From assembly GCA_027919835.1 (NCBI GenBank), contig JANVFP010000005.1, positions 806,001-870,000 on the forward strand: 64,000 nt of DNA. The letters run 5' to 3'. Positions 20,594 through 32,356 of this stretch are shown here, piece by piece; positions within the stretch are counted from its first letter, which is position 1, and the number at the start of each line of letters is the position of its first letter. Under the pieces are notes generated by a model. That model did no database searches and was not told the DNA's origin. It was given only the letters and a program-made list of their open reading frames with translations. Made by a program: the position numbers and the translations under genes. The stretch comes from Lentinula raphanica (lineage: Eukaryota > Basidiomycota > Agaricomycetes > Agaricales > Omphalotaceae).

Positions 20594-21777
20594 TCATGAC
20601 AATACCTAATCATATGAGGCAAACCATGAGAACAACAGATATCTTACGACGACGAAAATACATTCACGTACCGCAAGGAGAACGATTGCCACTACGACAA
20701 TCAAAATCAACATGAGACACGCCGCACGCTTTCCTGCCTTTCGCTGATATTCGTGTGCTGTCGTCAACTCTTCCGCAGCACGAGAGGTATCAACATGCAC
20801 GCTTTGAATGTTATAATCGATATTGTCTATTCGTGACATCAGGAGCGATGATATTAGGAATCGGAGTAGGGGTCTATTGATAGGTAGCGGCTTACCGAGC
20901 ATTCCACCTTGTTGGTGCACCAAGGTTCCCAGATCCCTGAATATTTCTGCAAGCTCATGTACTCCTGCTTCTATCTCCCGGATATCCTCTTCTCGCTCTT
21001 GGATGAGAGACTCTTGGTAAGCCAGTTCATGTGGAGAAAGTTGAGCATGAAGGAGTTGGGCCTGACGTTGAGAAGGCGATGAAGTAGGCGCGTCTGCTTC
21101 CCTATGGGCGGACAGATATTTCAGTTTCAATTTCCAACTATGAGATGAGAAGCGCCAGATACTCACGTTCCCTCACCGTTGTCCTCCACTGCCATCTTCA
21201 CGCCCTGCACCACCGTTCTCTGCCTGTCCGCACTAAGTTGCTGTGCACGTTGGAAACCGACAAGTGAGAGTTGGAAGTCATGAGAAATCTTCTGCAGTGA
21301 TGTCTTATGATGAGGCTGAGACGGTGGTTGCGCAGAATAAAGAGTTGATTTGGAGCGGAAAAACAAGAAAAAGGTATCAATAGAGTGGTGGCAATCGATT
21401 CAGAATGTCTCACGAGTTGAGCTTGCTGCGTTGTAAGTGTCTTCAGATCTTCAGAGCCTCTCTTGGCCATTGCTCGAGTAGTATCCGTTAGGTCATGCCT
21501 GCAAGTTTCTCCAAAGTCAATTTTCAAGTCTGATCAAAATAAAAATGTTGAGAACGCACAAACTCTTCCGCAATGCTGCTGAGTCTCTGCCAGTCCCTAG
21601 CTGATCTACGAGTTTCAAAATTCCTTGTACGTTGGCATTGATCTTGAGCATCTGCAGCGATAGGCTGGACTGTAAGTTCCGAAACGCTGTATCCTCTGAC
21701 GACTCGGAAGTTGCGAGAGAAGTGCTATTGTTGGATACCCCTGGCCCAAATCCAGCTTCAATGTCTTGGAAGCTCAT
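20594..21777 (-). CDS. Qa-SNARE, Pep12/syntaxin-7-like, 266 aa
   Basis: Minus-strand exons 21777-21560, 21498-21414, 21291-21167, 21101-20896, 20826-20672 and a tiny last exon ending at 20594 keep frame and give 266 residues. The start MSFQDIEAGFGPG is followed by an N-terminal helical domain. The SNARE motif spans roughly residues 165-225 (QESLIQEREEDIREIEAGV, FRDLGTLVHQQGGMLDNID) with the central layer Gln in LVHQQ. A C-terminal anchor LMLILIVVVAIVLLA has only a few residues beyond it. This is the usual layout of endosomal/vacuolar t-SNAREs (Pep12 or Vam3 class). If the last intron is not removed, the tail extends to 20606 instead. Housekeeping, intact. Confidence 0.85.
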
Positions 21778-21845
21778 TGTGCGAGTGATATTCCGTTGTT
21801 CGTGGGGTAGAAAGTGAGCTGAGAGTAGAAAACTGGTAGAGAACA

Positions 21846-22600
21846 ATGATGGAAGAAGTTCAAAAAGCAAGCGTGGGAAGAGGAACTCCGCAAGTTTACG
21901 CTCAACTTTCACTATGCCGCCAAAACTCGAGCTGTTCTCTCCGGCATTTTCTGCGTCAGAGATTCCCTAAAGACCTCGCTATGCCGCAGATTGAAGGGAT
22001 GCTCATGCGGATTGAGCATCTGAAGAGGTTGCTAGCAGATTCGGAAAAAGAGAAAGAGGAGCTTCAACTTTCGCCCAGTCTCGATTCAACGGGTCGTTAA
22101 AAGCCCTAACACGATGCACCTGGTGAGTAAAGCTCCATACATCCCTTTGCCCGGCATAACAAACTCTTCTTCACAGACCGCGATAGTTTGAGTCTTAGGA
22201 AGACCAAAGATAGCACAAAACTATCAAGGTATTCCCTCTCCGAACGAGTCCCCAAATTCATCAACGCCAATCTCCATCGCTGTTCTACTATCCTGTCAGA
22301 CCCATTCCTCTAGTCTCCCGTTACCTGAATATCAAAAAATTTGGACCACATATATGTGATGGCATTGGAAATTTCACGTCCCAACTCGATTGTGCAATCG
22401 CTTCCGCTCCTACAAGCACTTCAGCTGCAGATACTTGTCGCACGGAAACGGGATATTTCAATGCTGTAATGTCCCCACTTCCTATCTCTGTGAGTATCAG
22501 CGCTGAGTGAGCAGTTCTTCCCATTCTGCCTCTGCCTCTTCTGCTTCGGTCTATGTTCGCTCTTTTCGCAACAGAGTACACTCTTGTTATTCAATGAACG
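21846..22600 (+). pseudogene. Truncated copy (F1) of the 28557 gene
   Basis: Around 21980-22110 this encodes a coiled-coil start (MRIEHLKRLLADSEKEKEEL) matching the intact gene's LQIERLKSRLADTEKENED, preceded by the same AGCGTGGGAAGAG leader. The frame then stops. From about 22165 to 22500 it matches the middle of the same gene (the CAACTCGATTGTGCAATCG / GCTCCTACAAGCACTTCAGC region) but without an open frame, and it also matches the F2 segment at 24312-24670 almost base for base. It is therefore a decayed and internally deleted paralog. Confidence 0.7.
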
Positions 22601-22848
22601 CGTTTACTCTTCATTGAACTATCAGATTGGCTAGCGAGGCTAGTACACTCTGCCTCGTCCCATGCCTGTCAGCCGTACATATCTGTTTCTATGTCAACCA
22701 TGCGGTCAAACTAAAGCGACATGAATTCATGCAGAGCATTGATGATTGGTCTGTAGTTTCACAATTTCCCACTTTTTGAGAGAAGGACCAGGTGTCCATA
22801 TAAGCTGATTATAGGTGGCAGGGTCAAGCGATTGCCAAATTTCGAGCT

Positions 22849-23723
22849 CTATTTGTCTTCAGTATCCTTCAATCTACGATAATAATCTGGGAGAGTGAGT
22901 ACTACTTTTTTATCATCTGGCAGATTCCATGCATTGGCCTCATGCCATGCAACTTCCGAGTTTTCCAGTTCGCTTATATCCCATTTGAAGCGAACGGGCA
23001 TATGACTGTACAAAAACCAATTCGTCCGCGCCATCATCAAGTCCGCCAGAACCAAGGGACTGTTTGGATCCTGTGGATTTATGTGTGCCCGGATGTACGT
23101 GATGCCCTCGGGTCCGGTTGCAAGCCAACTTTCAAGTTCAACGACTGCTAGAGATCGATCCACGGGAGTTGGCTGAGGCTTGTTGATTTCGTACAACACA
23201 TGGAATGGTCTGTGGATCAACCCGTGCGTACTAACTTGGGTGCCATTGCGCTCGAACTGGCCAAAGAGCATGATCTCCACCTCTCTGCTTGGGCAGAAAA
23301 CTGTACCTATGTGAAGGCGCGAGTACGGAGTTGCAGGCCCTGTAGCTCTGGATGAGGTAGCGGTCCACTCGTTCTCTGATCCTGCGCTTGCCTGAAGAAG
23401 CACGACGTGATTCTCTCCAACAATAATCTCAACCCATTCATCGTGCCTCAGTTTCTTTGTGCCTGAAACACACGTAGAAACTAAGGTTGTCCTGCGCCTA
23501 ACATAGATTGGGATTTCATAATCTAGACATTAATAACGATATATCAATAACACCCATAGCACTAGGGACAGAACTCACCACGACGTTCAACATTCTGCTC
23601 AATAGGTGGCGTCTGAACAGAGACTGAAAGTGGTGCAGCCATGAGACCGGGCGCAAGAGCACTCGCAAGGAGGATGAGGAAGAGTGAAGCCATGGAGATC
23701 GTGCGAACAATTGGAAGAACCAT
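22849..23723 (-). CDS. Secreted preproprotein S1, 272 aa, function unknown
   Basis: Two exons (23723-23579 and 23522-22849) with a 56-bp intron. The start MVLPIVRTISMASLF leads into a signal peptide (LILLASALAPGLMA) and a short pro-region ending QNVERR, a Kex2-type dibasic site. The mature domain of ~220 residues has DEWVEIIVGENHVV, RLHIGTVFCPSREVE, PVDRSLAVVELESWL, ARTNWFLYSHMPVRF and ends LPDYYRRLKD. It is paralogous to S2 at 25248-26120, with the same intron position and phase. No known family recognised; few cysteines. Confidence 0.75.
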
Positions 23724-24311
23724 AAGAGGGATGATACTGAAAGTCAGGGGATAACTAAAAAGTACAAACATCACTTAGCGCCAGTGCAATAGTCTAACTG
23801 ACCGGTGAAGAATATGACTGACCGATGATGATGAAATGCACAAGGCTAGCTTGGGAGTTTTCTGTAAATGTTTCCTTCTTAAGTTCGAAACGTGAATTGA
23901 TGTAACTGGTAGTTGGTTGGTTGAGCAAAAGTTTGGGAGGACAGTAGAGAGAAATGTACCGATCCAGCGCTACAGCAGTTCGGAGAAGGGCGCAGTTGAG
24001 TACTAGTGAGAGGTTCGTGGGACGGGGCGTCCAAATAGTACTGGGAGATCAGCTGTGACCTCCTGCGTTTATATGGCTTTCTTGACTTTTGCTTATGTTA
24101 CTGTACATGGAGGAAGAGGCTGTCCTTCAATCGTGTTACATAGTTGATTATCCGATGAGCCTTTTCCCCCCTAACTAGCCTCCATAGGCAGATAGGCCTC
24201 CATGATCCATCACGCTTGCAGCATCACCATCAAAAGATTCAAAGCCAGCGCCACAATTCCTTCCAGGCCAGGAGAAGCCAGGCTCCTCCAAGTTCTGTTC
24301 AGTGCTGATGC

Positions 24312-24790
24312 ATGCTAAGCAGACCGCCATAGTTTGATTCTTAGGAAGACCAAAAATAGCACAAAACTATCAAGGTGTTCCCTCTCCGAACGAGTCCCCA
24401 AGTTCAAGCGCCAATCTCCATCGCTGGTCCACGGTCCTGTCAAACCCATTCCTCTAGTCTCCCTTCATCTCAATATCAAAAATTCTGGACCTCATATCTG
24501 TGGTGGCATTGGAAATTTCACGTCCCAACTCGATTGTGCAATCGCTTCCGCTCCCCGGGGCCGCTCCTACAAGCACTTCAGCTGCAGATACTTGTCGCAC
24601 GAGCATCGAAAGGGAATATTTCAATGTTGTAATGTCCCCACTTTCTATCTCTGTGAGTATCAGCGCTGAGTGAGCAGTTCTTCTCAGTTCTTCTCATTCT
24701 GCCTCTGCCTCTTCTGCTTCGCTCTATGTTCGCTCTTTTCGCAACAGAGTACACTCTGCCTCGTCCTATGCCTGTCAGCCGTATCGGTTT
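24312..24790 (+). pseudogene. Truncated copy (F2) of the 28557 gene
   Basis: Nearly identical to 22165-22610, with a small insertion (CCCCGGGGCCG near 24555). It matches the serine-rich middle of the intact gene at 29590-29700 (CAACTCGATTGTGCAATCG, GCACGAG) but has no open frame. It is unit 2's equivalent of F1. Confidence 0.65.
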
Positions 24791-25247
24791 CTATGTCAAC
24801 CATGCGGTCAAACTAAAGCGACGTTGTCTTTAATTCATGCAGAGCAATGATGATTGAGACCTCAAGCTTGAAGGTCTGTAGTTTCACAATTTCTCACTTT
24901 TTGAGAGAAGGAGAAGGAGTCCATATAAGGATTTTACTAGGTGGCAACGTCAATTGCCAAATGTTCGAGCTCTATTTGTCTTCAGCATCCTTTGAATTAT
25001 GATGATCATTGATAATCTGGAAGAGCGAGTACTACTTTTTTATCAACTGGCAGATCCCACGCATTGGCCTGACGCCATGCTTGTGTCCCATCCGAGGCGA
25101 ACGAGCATATGAGTATCCAAGCTCAAGAGCAATTCATAAAGTCTACCCGATGATCGAGTCGTTCAAGTTGGCAGTCATAGCCGGACTCCTGTAGGTGCCG
25201 GCGAGGTCAAAAAACTGATACAATGAAAATTCCCAAACATTTGAGCT

Positions 25248-26120
25248 CTACATATTATGTGGTTTTAATTTATAATAATCTGGGACTTCAACTTTTTCTT
25301 CAGGCGAATTCCGAAACCATGCATTGACCTCGTCCCGTGCCTCGTCTGAGCTGAATAGTTCCTTCGTATCCCACCAGGGATCAAATTGGATGTAATGCTG
25401 CCAATCGAACCTAGCTGATATATACAAGTCGAAGATGGGTGAACTGTCCAAAGTTGTAGGATCAACTGCCCTCACGAACCTGACGCCAGGATTGGACGTC
25501 TCAAGGGATTCGATCCAATGCACGATTGCAACAACCGCTAGAATGCGATCCACAGGAGTCGCAGGCTCGCTGATTTCAGACACCACCTGAAGTATTCCGT
25601 GGATCTCTGCACGCCTTAATGAGGATAGAGGATTACCAAAGAGCTTTTCCTTTATGAACAGGCTCGGGAAGTAAACTGTGCCAATGAGGAAGGTTGAGTG
25701 AATTTCAGTGTCAGTTTTTATTGAAGACGGAGATGGAAGCTTTGCTGGATCGATACGCCACTCGTTCTTCGATTTTGCCACAATATCAAGGATCTGCTCC
25801 TTTCCCAGAATGATCTCGAGCCATTCATTAGGCTGAAGGGTGTTTGTTTGTACAACTTCCAATTTGCTTGGATGTTTCACCATGCGCCTAGCATAGATTT
25901 TGAGCTCAAGTTCTAGACAGTAATCACGATATATCAGCAACGCCCATAGCACTAGAGGACAGAACTCACCACGACGTTCGATATTCTGCTCAATAGGTGG
26001 TGTCTGAACAGCGACTGAAAGCGGTGCAGCCATGAGACCGGGCTGAAGAGCACTCGCGAGGAGGAGAAGGAGGAAGAGAGATGCCAGGGAGATCGTATGC
26101 GGCGCAATTGGAATAGCCAT
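25248..26120 (-). CDS. Secreted preproprotein S2, 271 aa, paralog of S1
   Basis: Exons 26120-25970 and 25912-25248. The signal peptide (IPIAPHTISLASLFLLLLLASA) and pro-region QTPPIEQNIERR correspond to S1, with the intron placed right after the dibasic codons. The mature part has KIYARRMVKHP, NEWLEIILGKEQIL, FLIGTVYFPSLF, PVDRILAVVAIVHWIES, ARFDWQHYIQF and ends VPDYYKLKPHNM. The intron is 57 bp and stop-free in frame, so an unspliced transcript would encode an in-frame 19-residue insert (EFCPLVLWALLIYRDYC region). Extracellular location is inferred; the biochemical role is unknown. Confidence 0.75.
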   Translation of the reverse strand: MAIPIAPHTISLASLFLLLLLASALQPGLMAAPLSVAVQTPPIEQNIERRGEFCPLVLWALLIYRDYCLELELKIYARRMVKHPSKLEVVQTNTLQPNEWLEIILGKEQILDIVAKSKNEWRIDPAKLPSPSSIKTDTEIHSTFLIGTVYFPSLFIKEKLFGNPLSSLRRAEIHGILQVVSEISEPATPVDRILAVVAIVHWIESLETSNPGVRFVRAVDPTTLDSSPIFDLYISARFDWQHYIQFDPWWDTKELFSSDEARDEVNAWFRNSPEEKVEVPDYYKLKPHNM

Positions 26121-26500
26121 AGACAATCGGCAGATGACAGGGATGGGAAAAACAAGGGAATAAAGGGAGATGACTAGGAAGTAGGCAGAACATCGATCAG
26201 TTCAATAATCTGGCCGAACCTTGAAGAATGACCGACCGATGGTAAATAGACAAGGCTAGCTTGGAATTTTTTGTCTTGTTCCTTCTCTTGAAATGGAATT
26301 GAAGTAACTGCCAGTAGTCGGTTGGGTGAGCAAAGACTCTTGGAGGACAGTTTAAGAAACATACCGATCCAGCGCAACAGCAATTCGAAGAAGGGCGTGA
26401 CTGAGCAGTGAGTACTGAGAGAGGTTCGTGGGATGGGGCGTCGAAATAGTACTGGGGGGTCAGTTTCGAGTCCTTGCGTTTAAATGGTTTCTTGGCTTCG

Positions 26501-27836
26501 GCTTCGGCTTACAGGAAGCGAAAATTTGAAGGTAAGAAAAGGGACAGAAAGCGACACTGCACAGCAGAAGGGTAATGCTTAGTAGACAAAATGTCAGGCT
26601 ACATCGTAGTAAGCGAAAGTAGTGGACGGCATCGAAAATAACTATGTACTTACACATGTAACAAGAAAAATTTTCCAGAAGCGGGTTTTGTGCTGTTTTG
26701 TGCGAGACCTTCGCACAGCATGCTCAGGCTGCAAGCGCAATCTCAATGGATGCGGCATGATGAAAGAATATGATACGCACTCTCGCACAGATTCTGAGTA
26801 TACAGGTTTTCTTCTCCTCTTGCTTTTGGTCTTTCTTTCAACTCGTTACTTTCATTGATACGAGGCACAACCATCAAAGTCGTGCGTCATGAGCTGTTAT
26901 GAGAGAATAAAGCAATGAGAGCCAAGGAGGCGATAGACGGATAGACGCGGATAGATAGAGAAAAATCAGTAACAAAACATCGAACGTGAGCAGTGAGCAT
27001 ATTGCAGAGATGATGGGGACCGCTGGGGACCGATACAGATACATACGGTCTCATAGTACGATGCAGATAGGATGCTGATGCATGATGAGTAGGATGAGCT
27101 ATATGATGTGGGAACGGTACCTGACGGGTTTGGGAGCCGAGCGCTAGGAGCCCTCGACCCAAGCAGAAGAGTCAAGACCGGCCAGGTTCGGAGGATAGAA
27201 GTTTTCTTCTCCTCTTTTTCTTGTTCTTTCTTTGACTCGAAAGTGGATGAGTGACTGATACGAGGCACAACGCCAAAGTTGTTCGTCACGAGTCGTTAGC
27301 CTCATGAGACAAAGGGATGAGGCAATAGAGCGATAGAAGGGGCTAGACAGAGGGAGCTCACTAAAAAACCATCGTGGTTAGATGATGGGAGGTCCAGGGG
27401 AGGGGGGGCGATGCAGATGCATGATGAGCTATATGATAAGAGGACGGGGTCTTGAGCTTGAACTTGAGCTTGAGGCCTGAGTTGAGGAATTGCCCAGGAA
27501 TTTCCCGAGCCCTAAACCCAAGCAGAACAGTCAGACAGAGTCAAACTCAAGACTCAAAGGGCAAAAAGGTTCATCGGATAATCAATCAACACGATTCCGT
27601 ATAGGGTGACCGGTGACTGCATTCAACATTGCTTGAAACTTGAAAGGACAGCCCAGCCCTGGACAGCCTCCGAGCCAGAGTTCAGCGCTTCAAGCTTCAG
27701 CCAGGAGCCTTCAGCAGCCTTCAGCATGTGCTATGAGTGACATAGATGCATGATAAGCGATAAATGGTTTCGCAAGGGCAGAGTGAGAGTGAGAGACGGT
27801 CAAGATATCATCAATACTTCCATAACGAGGTTATAT
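26501..27836. repeat. Intergenic with two imperfect direct copies of a ~370-bp unit
   Basis: About 26803-27180 and 27195-27540 share, in order, TTTTCTTCTCCTCTT, GATACGAGGCACAAC, CAATAGAGCGATAGA-type words, TGATGAGCTATATGAT and ACCCAAGCAGAA. The second copy is shorter in the middle. No gene is supported; minus-strand open frames do not carry recognisable motifs. Confidence 0.65.
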
Positions 27837-27839
27837 CAT

Positions 27840-28098
27840 TTGTGGCCAGTTTGCCATTCTCCGAATGAAATGTGTTGCTTACATTCAGGATATGAGCAAT
27901 CCCACCTCCAAAAAGCCTCGCATAACAACGATAACAGTGGCGGTGGTTGTCAGCGAGCTTCGCCTTCCTCTGATTCACTTCTACGTGAAGCGACTCGAGC
28001 ATGTCTGCTTCCAGAAATGTTCGTAGATCATAGAGCTGGATTTAGATTCAAGCAGCGACTCGAAATAATCTGAAGAGGAGAATGATATGTGCTAGTAG
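27840..28098 (+). pseudogene. 3'-end fragment (F3) of a 28557-type gene
   Basis: The segment matches the last exon of the intact gene: CTCCGAATGAAATGTGTTGCTTA here against CTCCGAATGGAATGTGTGGCTTA at 31258 (given by position; first 20 bases compared). It ends with the same acidic codons CTGAAGAGGAGAATGATAT and GTGCTAG as at 31514-31540. The interior is rearranged and not open. It lies upstream of the intact gene in the same orientation, consistent with an older tandem copy whose 5' part is F2. Confidence 0.7.
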
Positions 28099-28556
28099 CC
28101 TTTATTCAGTGGTTGAAGTTTATTGATGTTGAATGTCTCGTGGAGCGATTTTCTTCTAAGTGTAATCCGCGTACATACAGAAACTTGGCAGTTGAGGAGG
28201 CTGAGCATAAAATCTGGATTCTATAGGATCTCAAGCTACTTAGATAGTAGAGATGGTCTCAACGACGATACACTGGAGAAATTGAGGATCCGAACCTACC
28301 TCTTTATCATCCACTTCGCGTGTATTTCCTTTATTGAATGATCAAGATTCGAATACAGCTTGAATATTCCGAATGCTCATACCGCGAGCCACAGTCCGTT
28401 GTTTGAGTAGTAGTGAGTGACTCTAGAGTCTAGAGTACTGAAGGGGACGGGTCAGTGTCACGGAAAAAGTAAAAAGCAAGCGTGGGAAGAGAAACCCCGC
28501 AAAAACGTTCACGCCTGTTGCCGAATAATATCTTTGTTTCCCTCCATGTTCTCGCT

Positions 28557-31540
28557 ATGTCGCAAAAACACGAGCACGAGATGTATTCCGCAGAAGAACC
28601 TCACGATGCCGATGACTTTGCGGCCCTACAACTCGGCAAAATGTATCTTCAAATCGAACGCTTGAAGAGTCGATTGGCAGACACGGAAAAAGAGAATGAA
28701 GACTTTCGTAGAGAGAACCAATTCTTGAAGAATGAGAACAATATCCTTAAAAGAGAGTACGGGTCTCTACAAGAACGGATGACGAGCCATATTCCTGGAC
28801 GCACTTCTACTCCACCTGTGAGTAAACCTACATGCTTTTCCTCACCCCTAGCAAACTTCTCAAAATGTGGTTGCGCAATAGCCACAAACGGACGTTGTAG
28901 TGATCAGCGACGACGACGACGAAGATTTCGAAATGGTTTTCAAAGACGAAAAAGCAGAGTCGAACAATCGAAGCACACGCGATGTATCATCCACGAAAGT
29001 CAACATCAAGAACGTTCAGACTCTGAGTCCAAACCTAGAGACTATTGACACCGGACGCGTTACGAATAAGAATCTCTCAAGTCCTCCGCGAAAGCGTCAA
29101 AGACTTTCTCTAGATTCTCGTGATACAACCCATGGGCGCATCGATGACGCGAATGTCGTTGCAATTCACCAGGTAAAACATGAAACCACCTACCATGTCG
29201 ACCAAACCTTGTACTGAATTTGGTGTTATGCAGTCCTTGCAAACTATTTCTCCCAATCTTCCGGTCAAAGCTTCTGTAAGTGACATGCACCAAAGTCAAA
29301 CGAAACCTTTGTTCACATTGAATTTCCCAGAACTCGACCCAGAGCAGATGCGATGATAGTAGTATAGGAAAACCAAATAATTTACAACCGTCGCATCAAA
29401 ACCTTCCCTCTTCGAATAAATTCTCGAGCATGTCCGCTCCAACCACCATTTCCAGAGTCGGTATAGCGTCGTTTCAAATCCCTTCCTCGAATTTCTCTTC
29501 CGCTCAATCTCAAAGAATCGCTTGCATTCATTCTTGTCCGTCTACTCGATTATCAGATCCACATACCCGTGGTAGTGCTGAAAATACGACTCCTCAACTC
29601 AATCGTGCAATCGTTTCCGCTCCTGCAAGCACTCCAGCTCTGGACAAACATCGCACGAGTGTCCAGAGGGAAAGTTCTGATGTTGCAACATCCGCAGTTT
29701 CCAACTCTTCGCGTGTCAGACCGAGTGGTCTTTTTCATCTGGTTCAGAATCGGGCTACCAATGATGTCGCAACATCGGTGCCACGGTCGATTACGAAGTC
29801 CTCACCCTCGAATGCCTCGTCTGCTTCTCAGAATCCAACCTCGATTTCAGCTCCCGTTTGTGTACCTTCTGTTGTTCATGCTGCGTCTGTATCTGCATCT
29901 GCTTCCTCATCTTTACCTTCTTCGCATTCTGCTTGCTCTTCTAGCAACAGTCCATCTCTTAACGGTACCGAACGCGAGAATGCAATGGTGCGTTATCGCT
30001 CTCATCTCGTTTTCCTTCTCACCGATCATCTTCCAACTTTTGGAAACCTGCTCAGCCATCCGGTCAAGAAGCCACACCTCAGGCAAAAATGGCACGATCG
30101 ATTCAGTGTGTTTTCGTGACTCATTACTTACTACTACTCTCATTCAGTTATCGAATGTGGCCTCCAAGAACACCATAGCAAAACACGAGGTCAGGCCTAT
30201 CGTTGAACCTACGAACCAGCCAGCCTTAGTGAGTGTAACCTCCGTAACGTCTTCTTTGATTTTGAGACTGGATATAGACACTAATCATCGAATGAAGGCT
30301 GGTCCAAGTAATTCCGCAAAACAAGATGATCGAAATTTCTCTGATGACGGAAAGCCTGCTCTGCGCAGGGTAAGTTTCAACTTCCTTCTCACTTGTTGCT
30401 AGTGATTAATCGAATCGTTCTCTCACAGAGTAAAAAACATTCATCTCTTGCACCCCAGTATTCCTTGGTGCCTGCCATACAAGCATTAGACCCTGTATGG
30501 GTCGAAGCCGTCTCCGGCTTTCTTCGTGATACGCCGTCCTTTAGGATTGATCCAAGTCCTGACCTGAACTTTCGCGTTGCACGCTTGCTGCTAGGCCAGA
30601 AATACAAAGTCAGCACCGGATCTTTTCTCGCTATAATCAAACCAGATCTCAATCCTTCCTCTACGCCTGATAACCCTCATGCTCGTTCAATCATTTTCCC
30701 GTTCTATGAAGAAAACCCTGATCTCCCAACCAGACCTGGAGAACCAGGGATCATGTTGACCAAGCGCACAGATATATTGGCAAGCATGCCTGTGACGGTC
30801 TTCATCAACCACGCTGGACGTGGTAAATCACCCAGTGTCTGGCTTTACACTGGAGAGTATACTTTGAAGAAGATTGCCGAAATGACTGGTGATCAATTCT
30901 CTAGACAACCTTTGAAGGTGGGTATTATTTTGGCGACAGCTGACTATCGTCATTGGTCTCGATTCTAACGTCATGTCTTCCACAGACCCAAGAGAGATGG
31001 GGGAGTTCCATTCTCACATTGAAACAAGACAATGTTTGGGCCTCGATGCGCGCTCGTATCTACTTGCGAAAGCAAAACATCCCTTTAACCGATGAAAACG
31101 TGGCTGAAGAACAGGCTCGTATTCAAGCAAGAGATGCTCGTCCAGGACCTCTCGATGTTCAAGACGTTATTGATGCATTTGTCAGCGGGGAAGAGGTTAG
31201 TACTCGATCTCACTCGGGAACAAAAGGGACTCATCTGGCTTGGAAGCGGCTGGATATCCTCCGAATGGAATGTGTGGCTTATGATCATGCATTCGTTGAT
31301 GATTTGAAGCCCGCAGCGATGAAATCTGCGTTGAAAAGGGTGCTGGAAACGGAAGTGCAATCAGCCTTGAATGATGATCACGCTGGCAGTGGTCTACGAG
31401 CTTCATCCTCCGCTGGGACACCTCTCCGTCGATCTACCCGAGAACGAAGGCCTGCGGAAAGGTTCGCAAATTATCTTGAGCTTGATTTCTATTCGATGAG
31501 TGACCTGACAGACTCTGAAGAAGAGTATGATATGTGCTAG
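28557..31540 (+). CDS. Coiled-coil/Ser-rich nuclear-type protein, DUF6697-like C-terminus, 798 aa
   Basis: Exons 28557-28817, 28882-29172, 29234-29275, 29331-29987, 30148-30228, 30298-30369, 30429-30917, 30986-31195 and 31247-31540 sum to 2397 nt with frame kept throughout. Layout: a coiled coil (residues ~30-80), an acidic patch VISDDDDEDFEMV, a basic PPRKRQRLSL motif (probable nuclear localisation), and ~300 Ser/Pro/Thr-rich residues. A folded C-terminal domain follows (LDPVWVEAVSGFLRD, EPGIMLTKRTDIL, VWLYTGEYTLKKIAEM, DNVWASMRARIYLRK), then an acidic end DSEEEYDMC. The C-terminal domain recalls the fungal DUF6697 family (from memory). Three broken copies lie upstream, so the family is actively turning over here. 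Molecular role unknown. Confidence 0.75.
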
Positions 31541-32356
31541 GAATGATTCGGCGATCTAATGATGTTATATACCTTAATGCAAGGCCCTTTCCGGTTCTTG
31601 CTTGTGGGCGACGTAGTCCATGTACATAGATGATAATAATGCTTGTAGTTGGAGGAGCTACTCATACTCATCCGTCGGTGTCCAACTTTGGGAGGAGTTA
31701 GAAGAGCTGAATTCACTAGTAGTACCTATTTACTAAGTACCTTGCGAGAACTGATGTACCCATCAAGCTGGATTCAGTACCGTTCATTTCCGAGGTCTGC
31801 TCTGGGTCTGCTTGAGTTTTGGATACCTTGACGACTGTGAGTACACAGCAATGGTGCCGAATCCGCGGCTGGCAGGAGCGCCATATCTTCGCTGGTTTGA
31901 AACGTTTTCTCGACATCGACGACTTTTCTCCGAATGTGTTGAATCTATTTTTCTTGCTTCCCGCGGCTGCCTGTTCATGTGAACTTGGAATGGACCTCGA
32001 CTGACGGGCTTTTTCTTCAGTTCCTCACCTTCCGATTCTTCAACAAGAGACTTGGGGAGGTTGGCAGGTTCAGTTCGACGTTTTAGCATCGCTCCAGTAC
32101 GTCAATTACCTTGCAGATGTCAAGCTTATACGAACGCGAATATTGTAGAACGCCACAAACTTTGCCAGCATCGGCCCCAAATTTGGGTTTGAATTTTCTT
32201 CTATCTGCAGCGTGTACTTTTCAGCTGCACGTGGAGAGTACGAGATGTTGATGATGTTTATTGGCTTCTCTTATTCCTTCCCTCAAGCGCTACCCACCTC
32301 CTCAGCCATCGACGCTGCTGCTTGCCACCGTTGCTCCCGGTCTTGTCTAGTACTTC
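31541..32356. other. Intergenic, nothing recognised
   Basis: No splice-consistent gene found. The last 150 bp are the CT-rich leader of the BTB gene. Confidence 0.45.

Larger units (their letters stand above)
22100..26500. repeat. Tandem duplication, two units of about 2.0-2.2 kb
   Basis: Unit 1 (about 22100-24090) and unit 2 (about 24310-26500) have the same order: a fragment of the 28557-type gene on the plus strand, a secreted-protein gene on the minus strand, and that gene's promoter (shared words CAAGGCTAGCTTGG, CCGATCCAGCGC, GAGAGGTTCGTGGGA). The plus-strand fragments are nearly identical while the secreted genes have diverged more. Confidence 0.8.

Noticed and set aside
21630..21817. 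Plus-strand frame opposite the SNARE gene's first exon
   Set aside because: Antisense shadow; no motif or leader.
29569..30402. 277-residue frame overlapping the 28557 gene
   Set aside because: It runs through an intron, has no splice-consistent start, and is a shadow of the Ser-rich exon; the other frame joins all exons.
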